In this document: positions 16,805 through 24,472 of the stretch, piece by piece
How positions within the stretch are numbered: the stretch's first letter is position 1
How the letters are laid out: each line of letters opens with the position of its first letter
Source of the DNA: Streptomyces coeruleorubidus
GTDB taxonomy: Bacteria; Actinomycetota; Actinomycetes; Streptomycetales; Streptomycetaceae
Assembly (NCBI RefSeq): GCF_008705135.1
Contig: NZ_CP023694.1
Location: 4,507,001 to 4,571,000 of the forward strand
DNA length: 64,000 nt
Reading direction: 5' to 3'
Position numbers and translations under genes: made by a program
Notes under the pieces: generated by a model
Told to the model about the DNA's origin: nothing
The model's database searches: none
The model's input: the letters and a program-made list of their open reading frames with translations, nothing else

Positions 16805-17638
16805 GTGTCTGACTCCGTGAATACCCCCGAAACCCCCCAGCCGCCCGCCCCCGGTGCCTCACTCCGGCACAGCCGGGCCAAGGGTGAGCCGCGTTTTCCC
16901 GATGGGCCGAAGGCCGATCCCGCCGGGTCGCACTTCGAGCGGCGGATCCGGAGTTTCCAGCCGCGGCGGAGCAGGGTCACGGCCGGCCAGGCGGACGCGC
17001 TTCAGCGGCTGTGGCCCAAGTGGGGTCTCGACATCGACGGCAGCCGTACGCTCGACCTCGCCGACCTGTTCGGCAACGACAACCCCGTCGTCCTGGAGAT
17101 CGGCTTCGGCATGGGCGAGGCCACCGCCCAGATGGCCGCGGCCGACCCCACCACCAACATCCTCGCCGTCGACGTCCACACCCCCGGCCAGGGCAACCTG
17201 CTCAATCTCGCGGACCGGAACGGCCTGTCCAACGTCCGGGTCGGCAACGGCGACGCGATCATCCTCCTCCGCGAGATGCTCGCCCCGGACTCCCTCGACG
17301 GCCTGCGCGTCTACTTCCCCGACCCGTGGCCCAAGAAGCGGCACCACAAGCGAAGGATCATCCAGCCGGACTTCCTGACCCTCGCCGCGAGCCGCCTCAA
17401 GCCCGGCGCGATCGTGCACTGCGCCACCGACTGGGAACCGTACGCCGAACAGATGCTCGACGTGCTCACGGCACACCCCGACTTCGAGAACACGCAGGCG
17501 GACGGTGGTTTCGCGCCCCGTCCCGACTTCCGTCCCCTGACCCGTTTCGAGGGCCAGGGACTGGACAAGGGACATGTCGTGAACGACCTCGTCTTCCGCC
17601 GCGTACAGCACGTGGACCAACCCCCCGCCGGCGCCTGA
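16805..17638 (+). CDS. trmB: tRNA (guanine46-N7)-methyltransferase
   Basis: An S-adenosylmethionine-dependent enzyme that makes m7G46 in tRNA variable loops. EIGFGMGEATAQMA is the AdoMet-binding motif I. The block RVYFPDPWPKKRHHKRRIIQPDFL is the diagnostic TrmB signature with the catalytic region. TDWEPYAEQMLDVL near the C-terminus also matches. The GTG (VSDSVNTPETPQ) is chosen as the first start after the repeat element. The N-terminal ~50 residues are a Pro-rich extension seen in actinobacterial homologues. It is followed at 75 bases by prsW. Confidence 0.93.
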   Translation: MSDSVNTPETPQPPAPGASLRHSRAKGEPRFPDGPKADPAGSHFERRIRSFQPRRSRVTAGQADALQRLWPKWGLDIDGSRTLDLADLFGNDNPVVLEIGFGMGEATAQMAAADPTTNILAVDVHTPGQGNLLNLADRNGLSNVRVGNGDAIILLREMLAPDSLDGLRVYFPDPWPKKRHHKRRIIQPDFLTLAASRLKPGAIVHCATDWEPYAEQMLDVLTAHPDFENTQADGGFAPRPDFRPLTRFEGQGLDKGHVVNDLVFRRVQHVDQPPAGA

Positions 17639-17713
17639 CCGCACGCGCACCATCCCCGCACCCGCGTCCCTTCCGCCTGCGGACAGCGCCCATCCGTCGT
17701 TAGGGTCAATGCC

Positions 17714-19072
17714 GTGGCCACCTGCCCCCCACATCTCTATCCCCGTGCTCCCGTCGACGGCGCACCCGCCGCCGACCCCCTGCGGCACGCCCACTGGTGG
17801 CAACGCGCCTGGGTGCGCTACGGGGCGCTGACCACGCTCCTCGCGATATCCGGCCTCGTCATCCTCGCCCTGGTCCGCGAGGAGACCGGCACGGAGGGGT
17901 TCCTGGTCGGGCTGGGGCTGGCCACGCTCCCGGTGCCCCTGCTCATAGCCGCGTTCCGCTGGCTGGACCGGGTCGAACCGGGCCCCTGGCGCAATCTGCT
18001 GTTCTGCTTCGCCTGGGGCGCCTGCGCGGCGGCGCTGATCGCGATCGTCGCCAACAGCTTCGCGACCAGGTGGATAGCGACGGCGACGGCGGATCCGTCC
18101 AGCGCGGACACGCTCGGCGCGACCGTCATAGCCCCGGTGGTCGAGGAGACGGCCAAGGCGGCGGCCGTCTTACTGGTCTTCCTCTTCCGGCGCCGCGACT
18201 TCACCGGCATCCTCGACGGAGTCGTCATAGCCGGCGTCACCGCCACCGGCTTCGCGTTCACGGAGAACATCCTCTATCTGGGCACCGCCTTCGGCACCGA
18301 CCAGCTCACCGGCGGCACCGGCATCGCCTCCGTCACGGCGGCGACCTTCTTCGTGCGCATCATCATGTCGCCGTTCGCGCACCCGCTCTTCACCGTCCTC
18401 ACGGGCATCGGCTTCGGCATCTCCGCGCTCGCGGCGGACGGCCAGCACATCCGCCGCGTCGCCTTCCCGCTCTCCGGACTGCTGCTCGCGATGGGCCTGC
18501 ACGCGATGTGGAACGGCTCGTCGGCGTTCGGCGAGTACGGGTTCTTCGCCGTGTACGCGGCGTTCATGGTGCCCATCTTCGGGCTGCTGACGTGGCTGGT
18601 GATCTGGACACGGCAGCGGGAGCTGAAGACCGTACGGACGGAGCTGCCCGTCTACGCCGTGGCCGGCTGGCTGTCCCCGGTCGAGCCGTACGCCCTCGGC
18701 TCGATGCGGGCCCGGCGTATCGCCCGCCAGTACGCCCGCCGCCACGCGGGCAGGGCGGCGGCGGGGCAGGTCGCGCAGTACGAGGGGTACGCGACGTCCC
18801 TGGCGTTCCTGCGGCACCGGGGCCGCCGCGGCCGCGCCGGTGCCGACTTCGTCGTACGGGAACGGGAACTGCTGGACGAACTGTGGCGACGCAGGGAGAC
18901 GGCCCGCCCCGCGCTGGACTACGCCGCGCGGATCACGGCCCCTCCGGTACCGGTGGCGGCCCCGCCCTGGCCGGTGTACGGGGCGTACGGGTACGGCTAC
19001 CCGACGAGTCCGGCAACGCATGCGACGCCGACGGCGACGCCGTACCCGGCGTACAACCCGTACCGGTCGTAG
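17714..19072 (+). CDS. prsW: PrsW-family intramembrane metalloprotease
   Basis: A polytopic membrane protein of 452 residues. The family's metal-binding motifs are visible: EETAKAAAVLL (EExxK), FAFTEN (FxxxE) and MSPFAHPLF / GLHAMWNGS histidines. In Bacillus PrsW makes the first cut in the anti-sigma factor RsiW; the substrate here is unknown. The first ~280 residues carry about eight hydrophobic helices; the C-terminal ~150 are cytoplasmic, ending in a Pro/Tyr/Thr-rich tail. TTA at 18170-18172 (in AVLLVF) is a rare leucine codon, implying bldA-dependent translation. It converges on the aldo/keto reductase. Confidence 0.88.
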   Translation: MATCPPHLYPRAPVDGAPAADPLRHAHWWQRAWVRYGALTTLLAISGLVILALVREETGTEGFLVGLGLATLPVPLLIAAFRWLDRVEPGPWRNLLFCFAWGACAAALIAIVANSFATRWIATATADPSSADTLGATVIAPVVEETAKAAAVLLVFLFRRRDFTGILDGVVIAGVTATGFAFTENILYLGTAFGTDQLTGGTGIASVTAATFFVRIIMSPFAHPLFTVLTGIGFGISALAADGQHIRRVAFPLSGLLLAMGLHAMWNGSSAFGEYGFFAVYAAFMVPIFGLLTWLVIWTRQRELKTVRTELPVYAVAGWLSPVEPYALGSMRARRIARQYARRHAGRAAAGQVAQYEGYATSLAFLRHRGRRGRAGADFVVRERELLDELWRRRETARPALDYAARITAPPVPVAAPPWPVYGAYGYGYPTSPATHATPTATPYPAYNPYRS

Positions 19073-19105
19073 CCGACAACCGAGTCGGCCCCCGGTCGGA
19101 ACCGA

Positions 19106-20050
19106 TCAGGCCGAAGCCTCCGTGAGCCGCCCGAGCTCCGCCTCCGTCAGCGTCAGCTCCCCGACCCCGATCAGCGCGGGCAGTTGCTCCACCGTCCGTG
19201 CGGACGCGATCGGCGCCACCACCGTCGGCTGGGCCGCGAGCCAGGCGAGGGCGACCGTGGCGACGGGGACGTCGTGGGCCGCGGCGATCTCGTCGAGGGC
19301 GTCGAGGACCCGGCGGCCCCGCTCGGTCTCCAGGTGCTGGGCGGCGCCGCCCGCCCGCGCGCTGTCGACGCTCGTACCGGGCCGGTACTTGCCGGTCAGG
19401 AAGCCCGACGCGAGCGCGTAGTAGGGGACGGCCGCCAGGCCGGTCCGAGCGGCGAGGTCCTGGAGCTCGCCCTCGTAGGTGTCGCGGGAGACCAGGTTGT
19501 AGTGGGGCTGGAGGGCCACATAGCGGGCGAGCCCCTCGCGGTCGGAGAACTCCAGGGAGGCCCGCAGCCGCTCCGCGGAGATGTTGGAGGCGGCGATGTG
19601 CCGCACCTTCCCGGCCGTCACGAGTTCGTCGAGCGCGCCGATGATCTCCTCCACCGGCACCTCGGGCTTGTCGTAGTGGGTGTAGTAGAGGTCGATGTAG
19701 TCGGTGCCGAGGCGCCGCAGGGAGGCGTCGGCGGCGGCCTTGATGTTGGCGGCGGACAGGCCCTGGAACTCGGGGTGCTGGCTGACCTTCGTGGCGACGA
19801 CGACGTCCGCGCGGTTGCCGCGCGACGTCAGCCACTTGCCGAGGACGGTCTCGGACTCGCCGCCCTGGTTGCCGTCCACCCACGCCGAGTAGACGTCGGC
19901 GGAGTCGACGAAGTTGCCGCCGGCTGCGGTGTACGCGTCGAGGACGGCGAACGACTGTGCCTCGTCCGCGGTCCAGCCGAAGACGTTGCCGCCGAGGGCG
20001 AGCGGGAAGACCTCGAGGTCGGAGGAGCCGAGCTTGCGAAGAGAAGTCAT
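19106..20050 (-). CDS. Aldo/keto reductase
   Basis: An NADPH-dependent TIM-barrel oxidoreductase acting on carbonyl compounds; substrate unknown. The catalytic tetrad is recognisable: Asp in FVDSADVYSAW (D, Y), Lys in VVVATKVSQ, and His in the DLYYTHYDKP strand. The C-terminal VAPIASARTVEQL loop binds cofactor phosphate. The 314-residue length and the LGSSDLEVFPLALGGNVFGW start are typical of the AKR11/12-like bacterial family. The ATG at 20050 is chosen over an upstream TTG. It lies downstream of the M23 peptidase gene on the same strand, about 107 bases away. Confidence 0.9.
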   Translation of the reverse strand: MTSLRKLGSSDLEVFPLALGGNVFGWTADEAQSFAVLDAYTAAGGNFVDSADVYSAWVDGNQGGESETVLGKWLTSRGNRADVVVATKVSQHPEFQGLSAANIKAAADASLRRLGTDYIDLYYTHYDKPEVPVEEIIGALDELVTAGKVRHIAASNISAERLRASLEFSDREGLARYVALQPHYNLVSRDTYEGELQDLAARTGLAAVPYYALASGFLTGKYRPGTSVDSARAGGAAQHLETERGRRVLDALDEIAAAHDVPVATVALAWLAAQPTVVAPIASARTVEQLPALIGVGELTLTEAELGRLTEASA

Positions 20051-20156
20051 GCTCCGTGTCAACGGCCGTGCGGGGAAGGCTCATTCCGGAGCGGACGCAA
20101 AACCTCCGTAAACACCCCCGCACGAAGCCCCCGCACGAGACCGGAAACGCCGACGC

Positions 20157-21188
20157 TCAGACGCTCAGGCCCTTGCCCCGCAGCCACGCCAGCGGGTCGA
20201 CCCCGTTGGTGGACCCACCGGTGTGGACCTCCAGGTGCAGGTGCGCCCCGGTGACGTTGCCGGTCGCGCCCACGCGGCCGATGACGTCACCCGTGCTGAC
20301 CTTCTGGCCGACGCTGACGCCGATGGACGACTGGTGCGCGTACCAGATCTCCGTGCCGTCATCGAGGGTGAGGACCGTCTTGTAGCCGTACGAACCGTTC
20401 CAGCCCGCCTCGGTGATGGTGCCGCTGTGCACCGCCTTGATCGGCGTGCCCGTGGGGGCGGCGAAGTCGAGACCGGTGTGGTAGCCGGAGGACCAGTAGG
20501 CGCCGGCCTGGCCGAAGGTCGAGGTGATGGTGTACGCGGAGGTCGGCAGCGTGTACTGCTTGGCGAGGGCGGCGAGCCGCTCGGCCTCGGCCTTCTTCCG
20601 GGCCTCCTCCTCCGCCTTCCGCTTGGCTTCGGCGGCCTTGGCCTTGGCTTCCTTCTCCGCCTTGGCGGCGGCTTCCGCTGCCGCCTTCTGAGCGGCATCC
20701 GCGGCGTCCTGCGCGGCCTTGGTCTCGATCTGCTCCTGCTGGTGCTCGACCTGCGCCATGATCCGGGCGCGCAGGGCCTCACCGGCGCCGGAGGTGCCCC
20801 GCTCGGTGTCGGCGGCCGGCGTGGCGAGGTCGCTGAGCGGGGTGGCGGAGCCTTCGGGGGTGTCGTCGTCCGAAATGAGGGAACCCACCGAGGGAAGGTC
20901 CGGAACGGAGATCGACACCGGCGGCTTGCCGGTCTGGGCGCTGGCCATGCCGCCCGCGCCCACGGCTGCTATGACGCCGACGCCCAGGACGGTGGAGCTG
21001 CGGGCGAGGCCTCCGCCGCGCTGCTTGGTGACGCGATGCCGGCCACGGACGGGACGGATGGACTCCGCGGTGGGGTTCCATTCCTGGAACGGGCCCTCCT
21101 CGGTGCGGTGACCGCCGTAGCCGAAGGTTTCGGTGTCGCGCTGGTTGTGCGCGGACGGGGCCGCGGGGGCAGGCCGGTTGGACGCCAC
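20157..21188 (-). CDS. M23 (LytM-type) peptidoglycan endopeptidase, secreted
   Basis: A cell-wall hydrolase of 343 residues. An N-terminal basic stretch and hydrophobic helix (STVLGVGVIAAVGAGGMASAQ, about residues 64-85) export it. An Ala/Lys/Glu-rich coiled coil (about 145-215) precedes the M23 zinc domain. Zinc ligands are HTGLDFAAPTGTP (H-x3-D) and HLHLEVH (HxH). The GTG start has GGAAAGGAG nine bases upstream. Expression is probably controlled by the c-di-AMP riboswitch in its leader, as known for several actinobacterial wall-lytic enzymes such as rpfA. Confidence 0.92.
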   Translation of the reverse strand: MASNRPAPAAPSAHNQRDTETFGYGGHRTEEGPFQEWNPTAESIRPVRGRHRVTKQRGGGLARSSTVLGVGVIAAVGAGGMASAQTGKPPVSISVPDLPSVGSLISDDDTPEGSATPLSDLATPAADTERGTSGAGEALRARIMAQVEHQQEQIETKAAQDAADAAQKAAAEAAAKAEKEAKAKAAEAKRKAEEEARKKAEAERLAALAKQYTLPTSAYTITSTFGQAGAYWSSGYHTGLDFAAPTGTPIKAVHSGTITEAGWNGSYGYKTVLTLDDGTEIWYAHQSSIGVSVGQKVSTGDVIGRVGATGNVTGAHLHLEVHTGGSTNGVDPLAWLRGKGLSV

Positions 21189-21204
21189 GTGGGCGTACTC
21201 CTTT

Positions 21205-21365
21205 CCTTCCTTCTCGCCTACCGGGTTAGCTGACGGGTTCGGAGCAGGAAGGTCTCCTACGCGCGTATAACTGCCGTGCTTCCACGGCGGCTTACGCCCG
21301 ATTCACCCCAAGTAGTGGTTCCCCGGTTCCCTTTCGGGATTCGGCGCGTGCGCACGGAGCCGCCT
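21205..21365 (-). promoter_or_regulatory. c-di-AMP riboswitch (ydaO/yuaA type)
   Basis: Read on the minus strand, the leader of the M23 gene has the ydaO-type conserved blocks in order: GGGAACCGGGGAACCA, TTGGGGTGAATCG, GTAGGAGACCTTCCTGCTCC, GAACCCGTCAGCTAACCCGG and TAGGCGAG, ending about 15 bases before the start codon. Ligand binding in actinobacterial examples turns off wall-hydrolase expression when c-di-AMP is high. Exact boundaries are estimated. The AT-richer stretch upstream (about 21390-21460) probably contains the promoter. Confidence 0.88.
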
Positions 21366-21602
21366 TCTGTGACGGCTGGGACGACCGCGCTGCGTTATCG
21401 AACGTTAATAGACGCGCGGTGGGGATTCCAGCGATTCCGCTTGATCATTAACCTTTTTCGCGCGGACCAACCTGCCATGACCGGCCCAAATCGGGCGAGT
21501 TGACCGCCACGTAAGTGACTCACGAGTTTTGACGGTGTGTCAGTTGTTAGGCGCAGCGATGTGATTCACTCACCGACAGTAATGAGGGCATCGGGAAATG
21601 CA

Positions 21603-21640
21603 CCGAGGGCCGGAACCCTTTCGGATTCCGGCCCTCGGCC
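21603..21640 (-). terminator. Hairpin terminator behind tRNA-fMet
   Basis: A perfect 13-bp stem (CCGAGGGCCGGAA with its complement) encloses a ten-base loop just 3' of the tRNA. A short AT-containing stretch follows, but there is no long U run, as is common in Streptomyces. Confidence 0.75.
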
Positions 21641-21645
21641 TTCAG

Positions 21646-21719
21646 TAGCGGGGACAGGATTTGAACCTGCGACCTCTGGGTTATGAGCCCAGCGAGCTAC
21701 CGAGCTGCTCCACCCCGCG
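21646..21719 (-). tRNA. tRNA-fMet (anticodon CAU)
   Basis: Cloverleaf of 74 bases with anticodon CAT in CTCATAA, TCGC/GTTCAAAT T-arm, and CCA not encoded. The unpaired C1 and the three G:C pairs at the base of the anticodon stem (GGG...CCC) mark it as the initiator. It forms the left edge of the accessory-looking block. Confidence 0.93.
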
Positions 21720-21829
21720 TCGTTGTGACTCCAGTGTACGCCATCCGCGGGACCCCTCGCGCACACCCGGTGCTCAGCGGCCAGGGTTGCCCGCGTGGGC
21801 GAGCGTCTCCGGGGCCGATCGGACCGCGG

Positions 21830-22960
21830 TCAGCGCGGCAGGTGGCGGTTGGGGGCCTTGGCCCGCTCCTCGTGTTCCGGGAGGACGACGACCTCCACTC
21901 CGCCGGCCGCCAGGACGCCGCTGCCGTCGGCTTCCGCCACGAAGGTGTCCGGCTCGCGCCAGGCCGTGACCACGCGCCGTACGCCCGCGTCGAGGATCAG
22001 CCGGGCGCAGGGTGCGGGGCGGGAGGCCCGGCGGGCGCAGGGCTCCAGGCTGCTGTAGACCGTCGCGCCGGCGAGCCTGGGGTCGGCCGGGTCGGTCTTC
22101 GCCAGGGCCGCCTCCTCGGCGTGCACGACCGGGTCGCCGCCCTCCCGGGAGTGGCCGCGGGCCAGCTCCGTGCCGTCGGCCGCGACCACCACCGCGCCGA
22201 CGCTGAACGCCGTGTCCGACGGCGGACACTGTGCCGCCAGTTCGCAGGCGAGGCCCAGCCAGTGGTGGTCGGCGGCGACGGGGAGCGGGCCGGTGCCGGG
22301 AGCGGTCGGTTCGTAGCGCATGAGGACCACGTCCTCGATGCGCCGGGTCTCCAGCAGCCGGAGCCGCCCGGACTGATAGCCGCCGGGCCCGAAGAGGCGG
22401 GGTGCCCCGGGGTCGCCGACGAAGAGCGGGGCGAGGACAAGCTGGAGTTCGTCGGCCAGGCCCTGGGTGAGGAGCTGGGTGTGGATCAGGCCGCCGCCCT
22501 CGACCATGAGCCGTCGTACGCCCCGGACGTCGTGCAGGTGGGTGAGGAGCCGCCGCCAGTCGAGGTCGGCGCCGAGTGGGACGATGTCGGTGGCCAGGCC
22601 GAGGGCACGGGCGCGTTCGGCGCCCTTGTCGGTGGTGTAGAGGACCTTCTCGCCGCCGGTGTGCCAGAACTGGGCCGCCGGGTCGAGGTCGCCGGAGCCG
22701 CTGACCGTGACCTTGAGGGGGTACTCCGGCAGGCCGGCTGCCGTGCGGGCGGCGCGCCGCTCGGGTGAGTTGACCAGCAGGCGCGGGTTGTCGGCGCGGA
22801 CGGTCCCGGCGCCGATCAGGATCGCGTCGACGGACGCCCGGACCTCGTCGACCCGGTCGAAGTCGGCCGGGCTGGACAGGAGCAGGCGTTCGGGGCCGGT
22901 GTCGTCCAGGTAGCCGTCGAGGGAGACGGCGGCGGACAGCAGGACGTACGGATGGGGCAT
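21830..22960 (-). CDS. RibD-like bifunctional protein with swapped domain order (reductase then deaminase)
   Basis: A 376-residue protein. Residues ~1-215 are a RibD_C/dihydrofolate-reductase-like domain (VLLSAAVSLDGYLDD, ILIGAGTVRADNPRLLV, VEGGGLIHTQLL). Residues ~240-370 are a cytidine-deaminase-fold zinc domain (HAEEAAL with the catalytic Glu; EPCARRASRPAPC zinc cysteines). Canonical RibD has the opposite order. Those two activities convert the GTP cyclohydrolase II product to a ribitylaminouracil phosphate in riboflavin synthesis. It is divergent from marR and near a GTP cyclohydrolase II gene, so a dedicated flavin or pyrimidine branch is likely. The ATG (MPHPYVLLSAA) starts exactly at the domain. 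Confidence 0.82.
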   Translation of the reverse strand: MPHPYVLLSAAVSLDGYLDDTGPERLLLSSPADFDRVDEVRASVDAILIGAGTVRADNPRLLVNSPERRAARTAAGLPEYPLKVTVSGSGDLDPAAQFWHTGGEKVLYTTDKGAERARALGLATDIVPLGADLDWRRLLTHLHDVRGVRRLMVEGGGLIHTQLLTQGLADELQLVLAPLFVGDPGAPRLFGPGGYQSGRLRLLETRRIEDVVLMRYEPTAPGTGPLPVAADHHWLGLACELAAQCPPSDTAFSVGAVVVAADGTELARGHSREGGDPVVHAEEAALAKTDPADPRLAGATVYSSLEPCARRASRPAPCARLILDAGVRRVVTAWREPDTFVAEADGSGVLAAGGVEVVVLPEHEERAKAPNRHLPR

Positions 22961-23016
22961 CGACGCTCCCGGCTCGTGGAAACTCGTGGCGGACGGCGGG
23001 CTGACGGGAAGAGCTT

Positions 23017-23032
23017 GGTTCAAGTTTGAAAC
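23017..23032. promoter_or_regulatory. MarR operator site 1
   Basis: GGTTCAAGTTTGAAAC is a near-perfect 16-base dyad in the 89-base gap between the divergent ribD-like and marR genes. It matches two further copies at 23620 and 23662. Placed 18 bases before the marR start, it could repress both divergent genes. Confidence 0.7.
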
Positions 23033-23049
23033 AAACCTACACTGGGGGC

Positions 23050-23565
23050 ATGACGACTCGCTGGCTCTCCCCCGAGGAGCAACGCGCCTGGCGCGCGTAC
23101 ATCGCCGCATCGCTGCTCCTGGAGGACGCGATCGACCGGCAGCTCCAGCAGGACGCCGGCATGCCTCACCTGTACTACTCCATCCTGTCCGTCCTGTCGG
23201 AGTCCCCGGAGCGGCGGCTGCGCATGACCGATCTCGCCGAGCGGCTGAAGATCACGCGCAGCCGGCTGACGTACGCGGTGACACGGCTGGAGAAGGACGG
23301 CATGGTGCGGCGCGAGGCCTGCCGGTACGACAAGCGGGGCAGCATCGCGGCCCTGACCGACGACGGGTTCGCCGTACTTGACCGGGCGGCGCCCGGGCAC
23401 GTCGAGACCGTGCGGAGCTTCCTGTTCGACCGGCTCAGCGAGGAGCAGGTGGGGCAACTGGAGGAGATCTCCATGGCGATCGCGCAGGGGCTCCAGGAGG
23501 ACGGGACACGGCCGGCGTCGGACGACGTGCCGTGGCGACGGAGGTCCTCCACGGCTTGCTCCTGA
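23050..23565 (+). CDS. MarR-family transcriptional regulator (flavin-module repressor)
   Basis: A 171-residue winged-helix regulator. The HTH and wing are RLRMTDLAERLKITRSRLTYAVTRLEKDGMVRREACRYDKRGSIAALTDDG (about residues 57-107), flanked by dimerisation helices. The start ATG follows GGGGG at seven bases. Its location between the ribD-like and ribA-like genes, together with three matching palindromes at the promoters of this module, indicates that it represses itself and both neighbours. The inducing ligand is unknown. Confidence 0.85.
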   Translation: MTTRWLSPEEQRAWRAYIAASLLLEDAIDRQLQQDAGMPHLYYSILSVLSESPERRLRMTDLAERLKITRSRLTYAVTRLEKDGMVRREACRYDKRGSIAALTDDGFAVLDRAAPGHVETVRSFLFDRLSEEQVGQLEEISMAIAQGLQEDGTRPASDDVPWRRRSSTACS

Positions 23566-23619
23566 GGCAGCCGTTTGTGAGGCACATCACAACACGCCTC
23601 GACGTCACCGCTTCTCATT

Positions 23620-23677
23620 GCTTCAAATTTAAAGCAAGGGTAGGGTTCCGGACGTGGATCTGCTTCAAATCTGAAGC
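23620..23677. promoter_or_regulatory. MarR operator sites 2 and 3 before the GTP cyclohydrolase gene
   Basis: GCTTCAAATTTAAAGC (23620-23635) and GCTTCAAATCTGAAGC (23662-23677) are near-perfect 16-base dyads. Their centres are 42 bases apart, four helical turns, so two dimers could bind the same face. They lie 56 bases and more upstream of the ribA-like start. Confidence 0.72.
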
Positions 23678-23732
23678 AGCCTGCAAGCCGACGGCTGTGC
23701 AGCCGAACAGGAACGGAACCCGGAGGCCCCGC

Positions 23733-24374
23733 ATGCCCGACACCCCCGCTGTCCTCGCCAGCCCGCGCTCCCGCGTCCGGGTCCCGCTGCGCTTCCACGA
23801 CGGTTACGAGGTCGACGCCGAGGTCGTCACCTTCCACGGCCTGGCCGACGGCCAGGAGCACGTGGCCGTCGTGCTGGGTGAGCCCGGCCCGGTTCCGCTG
23901 GTGCGGCTGCACTCCGAGTGCCTGACCGGGGACGTGTTCGGCTCCGCCCGCTGCGACTGCGGTCCGCAGCTCCGCGAGGCGGTCGAGCGCATAGCCGAGC
24001 GCGGGGGCGTGCTCCTCTACCTCCGCCAGGAGGGCCGGGGCATCGGCCTCTACAACAAGCTCGACGCGTACGCCCTCCAGGACGAGGGCCTCGACACCTA
24101 CGAGGCGAACGCGGCCCTGGGGCTGCCGGAGGACGCCCGCGACTACACGGCGGCCGCCCAGATGCTCCGGGCCCTGGGCATCGGCGAGCTGGACCTGCTC
24201 TCCAACAACCCCGACAAGGCCGCCCAGCTGCGCGGCCTGGGCGTGGACGTCCGCGACCGCGTCCCCACGGGCGTCTTCACCACCGCGCACAACGTCCGCT
24301 ACCTGCGCGCGAAGGTCCTCCAGACCCAGCACACCCTGCCGCTCGCCGCGCTGACGGGGCTCAGCGCGGGCTGA
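23733..24374 (+). CDS. GTP cyclohydrolase II (RibA-type, stand-alone)
   Basis: Opens the GTP imidazole ring, releasing formate and pyrophosphate, to give the pyrimidine precursor of riboflavin. The zinc site is intact (HSECLTGDVFGSARCDCGPQL with its three cysteines), as are LLYLRQEGRGIGLYNKLDAYALQDEG with the catalytic Tyr and Arg, and NNPDKAAQLRGLGVDV. At 213 residues it is the single-domain form without the RibB half. The start ATG has GGAGG six bases upstream. Streptomycetes carry several paralogues, at least one reported with a shifted product, so this copy may serve something other than primary riboflavin synthesis. It appears to be under the adjacent MarR regulator. Confidence 0.88.
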   Translation: MPDTPAVLASPRSRVRVPLRFHDGYEVDAEVVTFHGLADGQEHVAVVLGEPGPVPLVRLHSECLTGDVFGSARCDCGPQLREAVERIAERGGVLLYLRQEGRGIGLYNKLDAYALQDEGLDTYEANAALGLPEDARDYTAAAQMLRALGIGELDLLSNNPDKAAQLRGLGVDVRDRVPTGVFTTAHNVRYLRAKVLQTQHTLPLAALTGLSAG

Positions 24375-24407
24375 GCTTCCCGGCCCGGCCGGGTGCCGAA
24401 CGAGGCG

Positions 24408-24432
24408 GCTTGCCCCTCGGCTCATCGGGTAC
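24408..24432 (+). promoter_or_regulatory. SigB-type promoter candidate for marR at 24473
   Basis: GCTT, 15 bases, then GGGTAC (24427-24432) fits the streptomycete SigB-family consensus GnnT-N14-16-GGGTAY. The predicted transcript would begin about 30 bases before the MarR start codon. A SigB-family sigma factor gene lies 6 kb downstream. Confidence 0.45.
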
Positions 24433-24472
24433 AGCCTTTGAATGAGGGCGACCTCCGCAGTACCCGGAGCTT

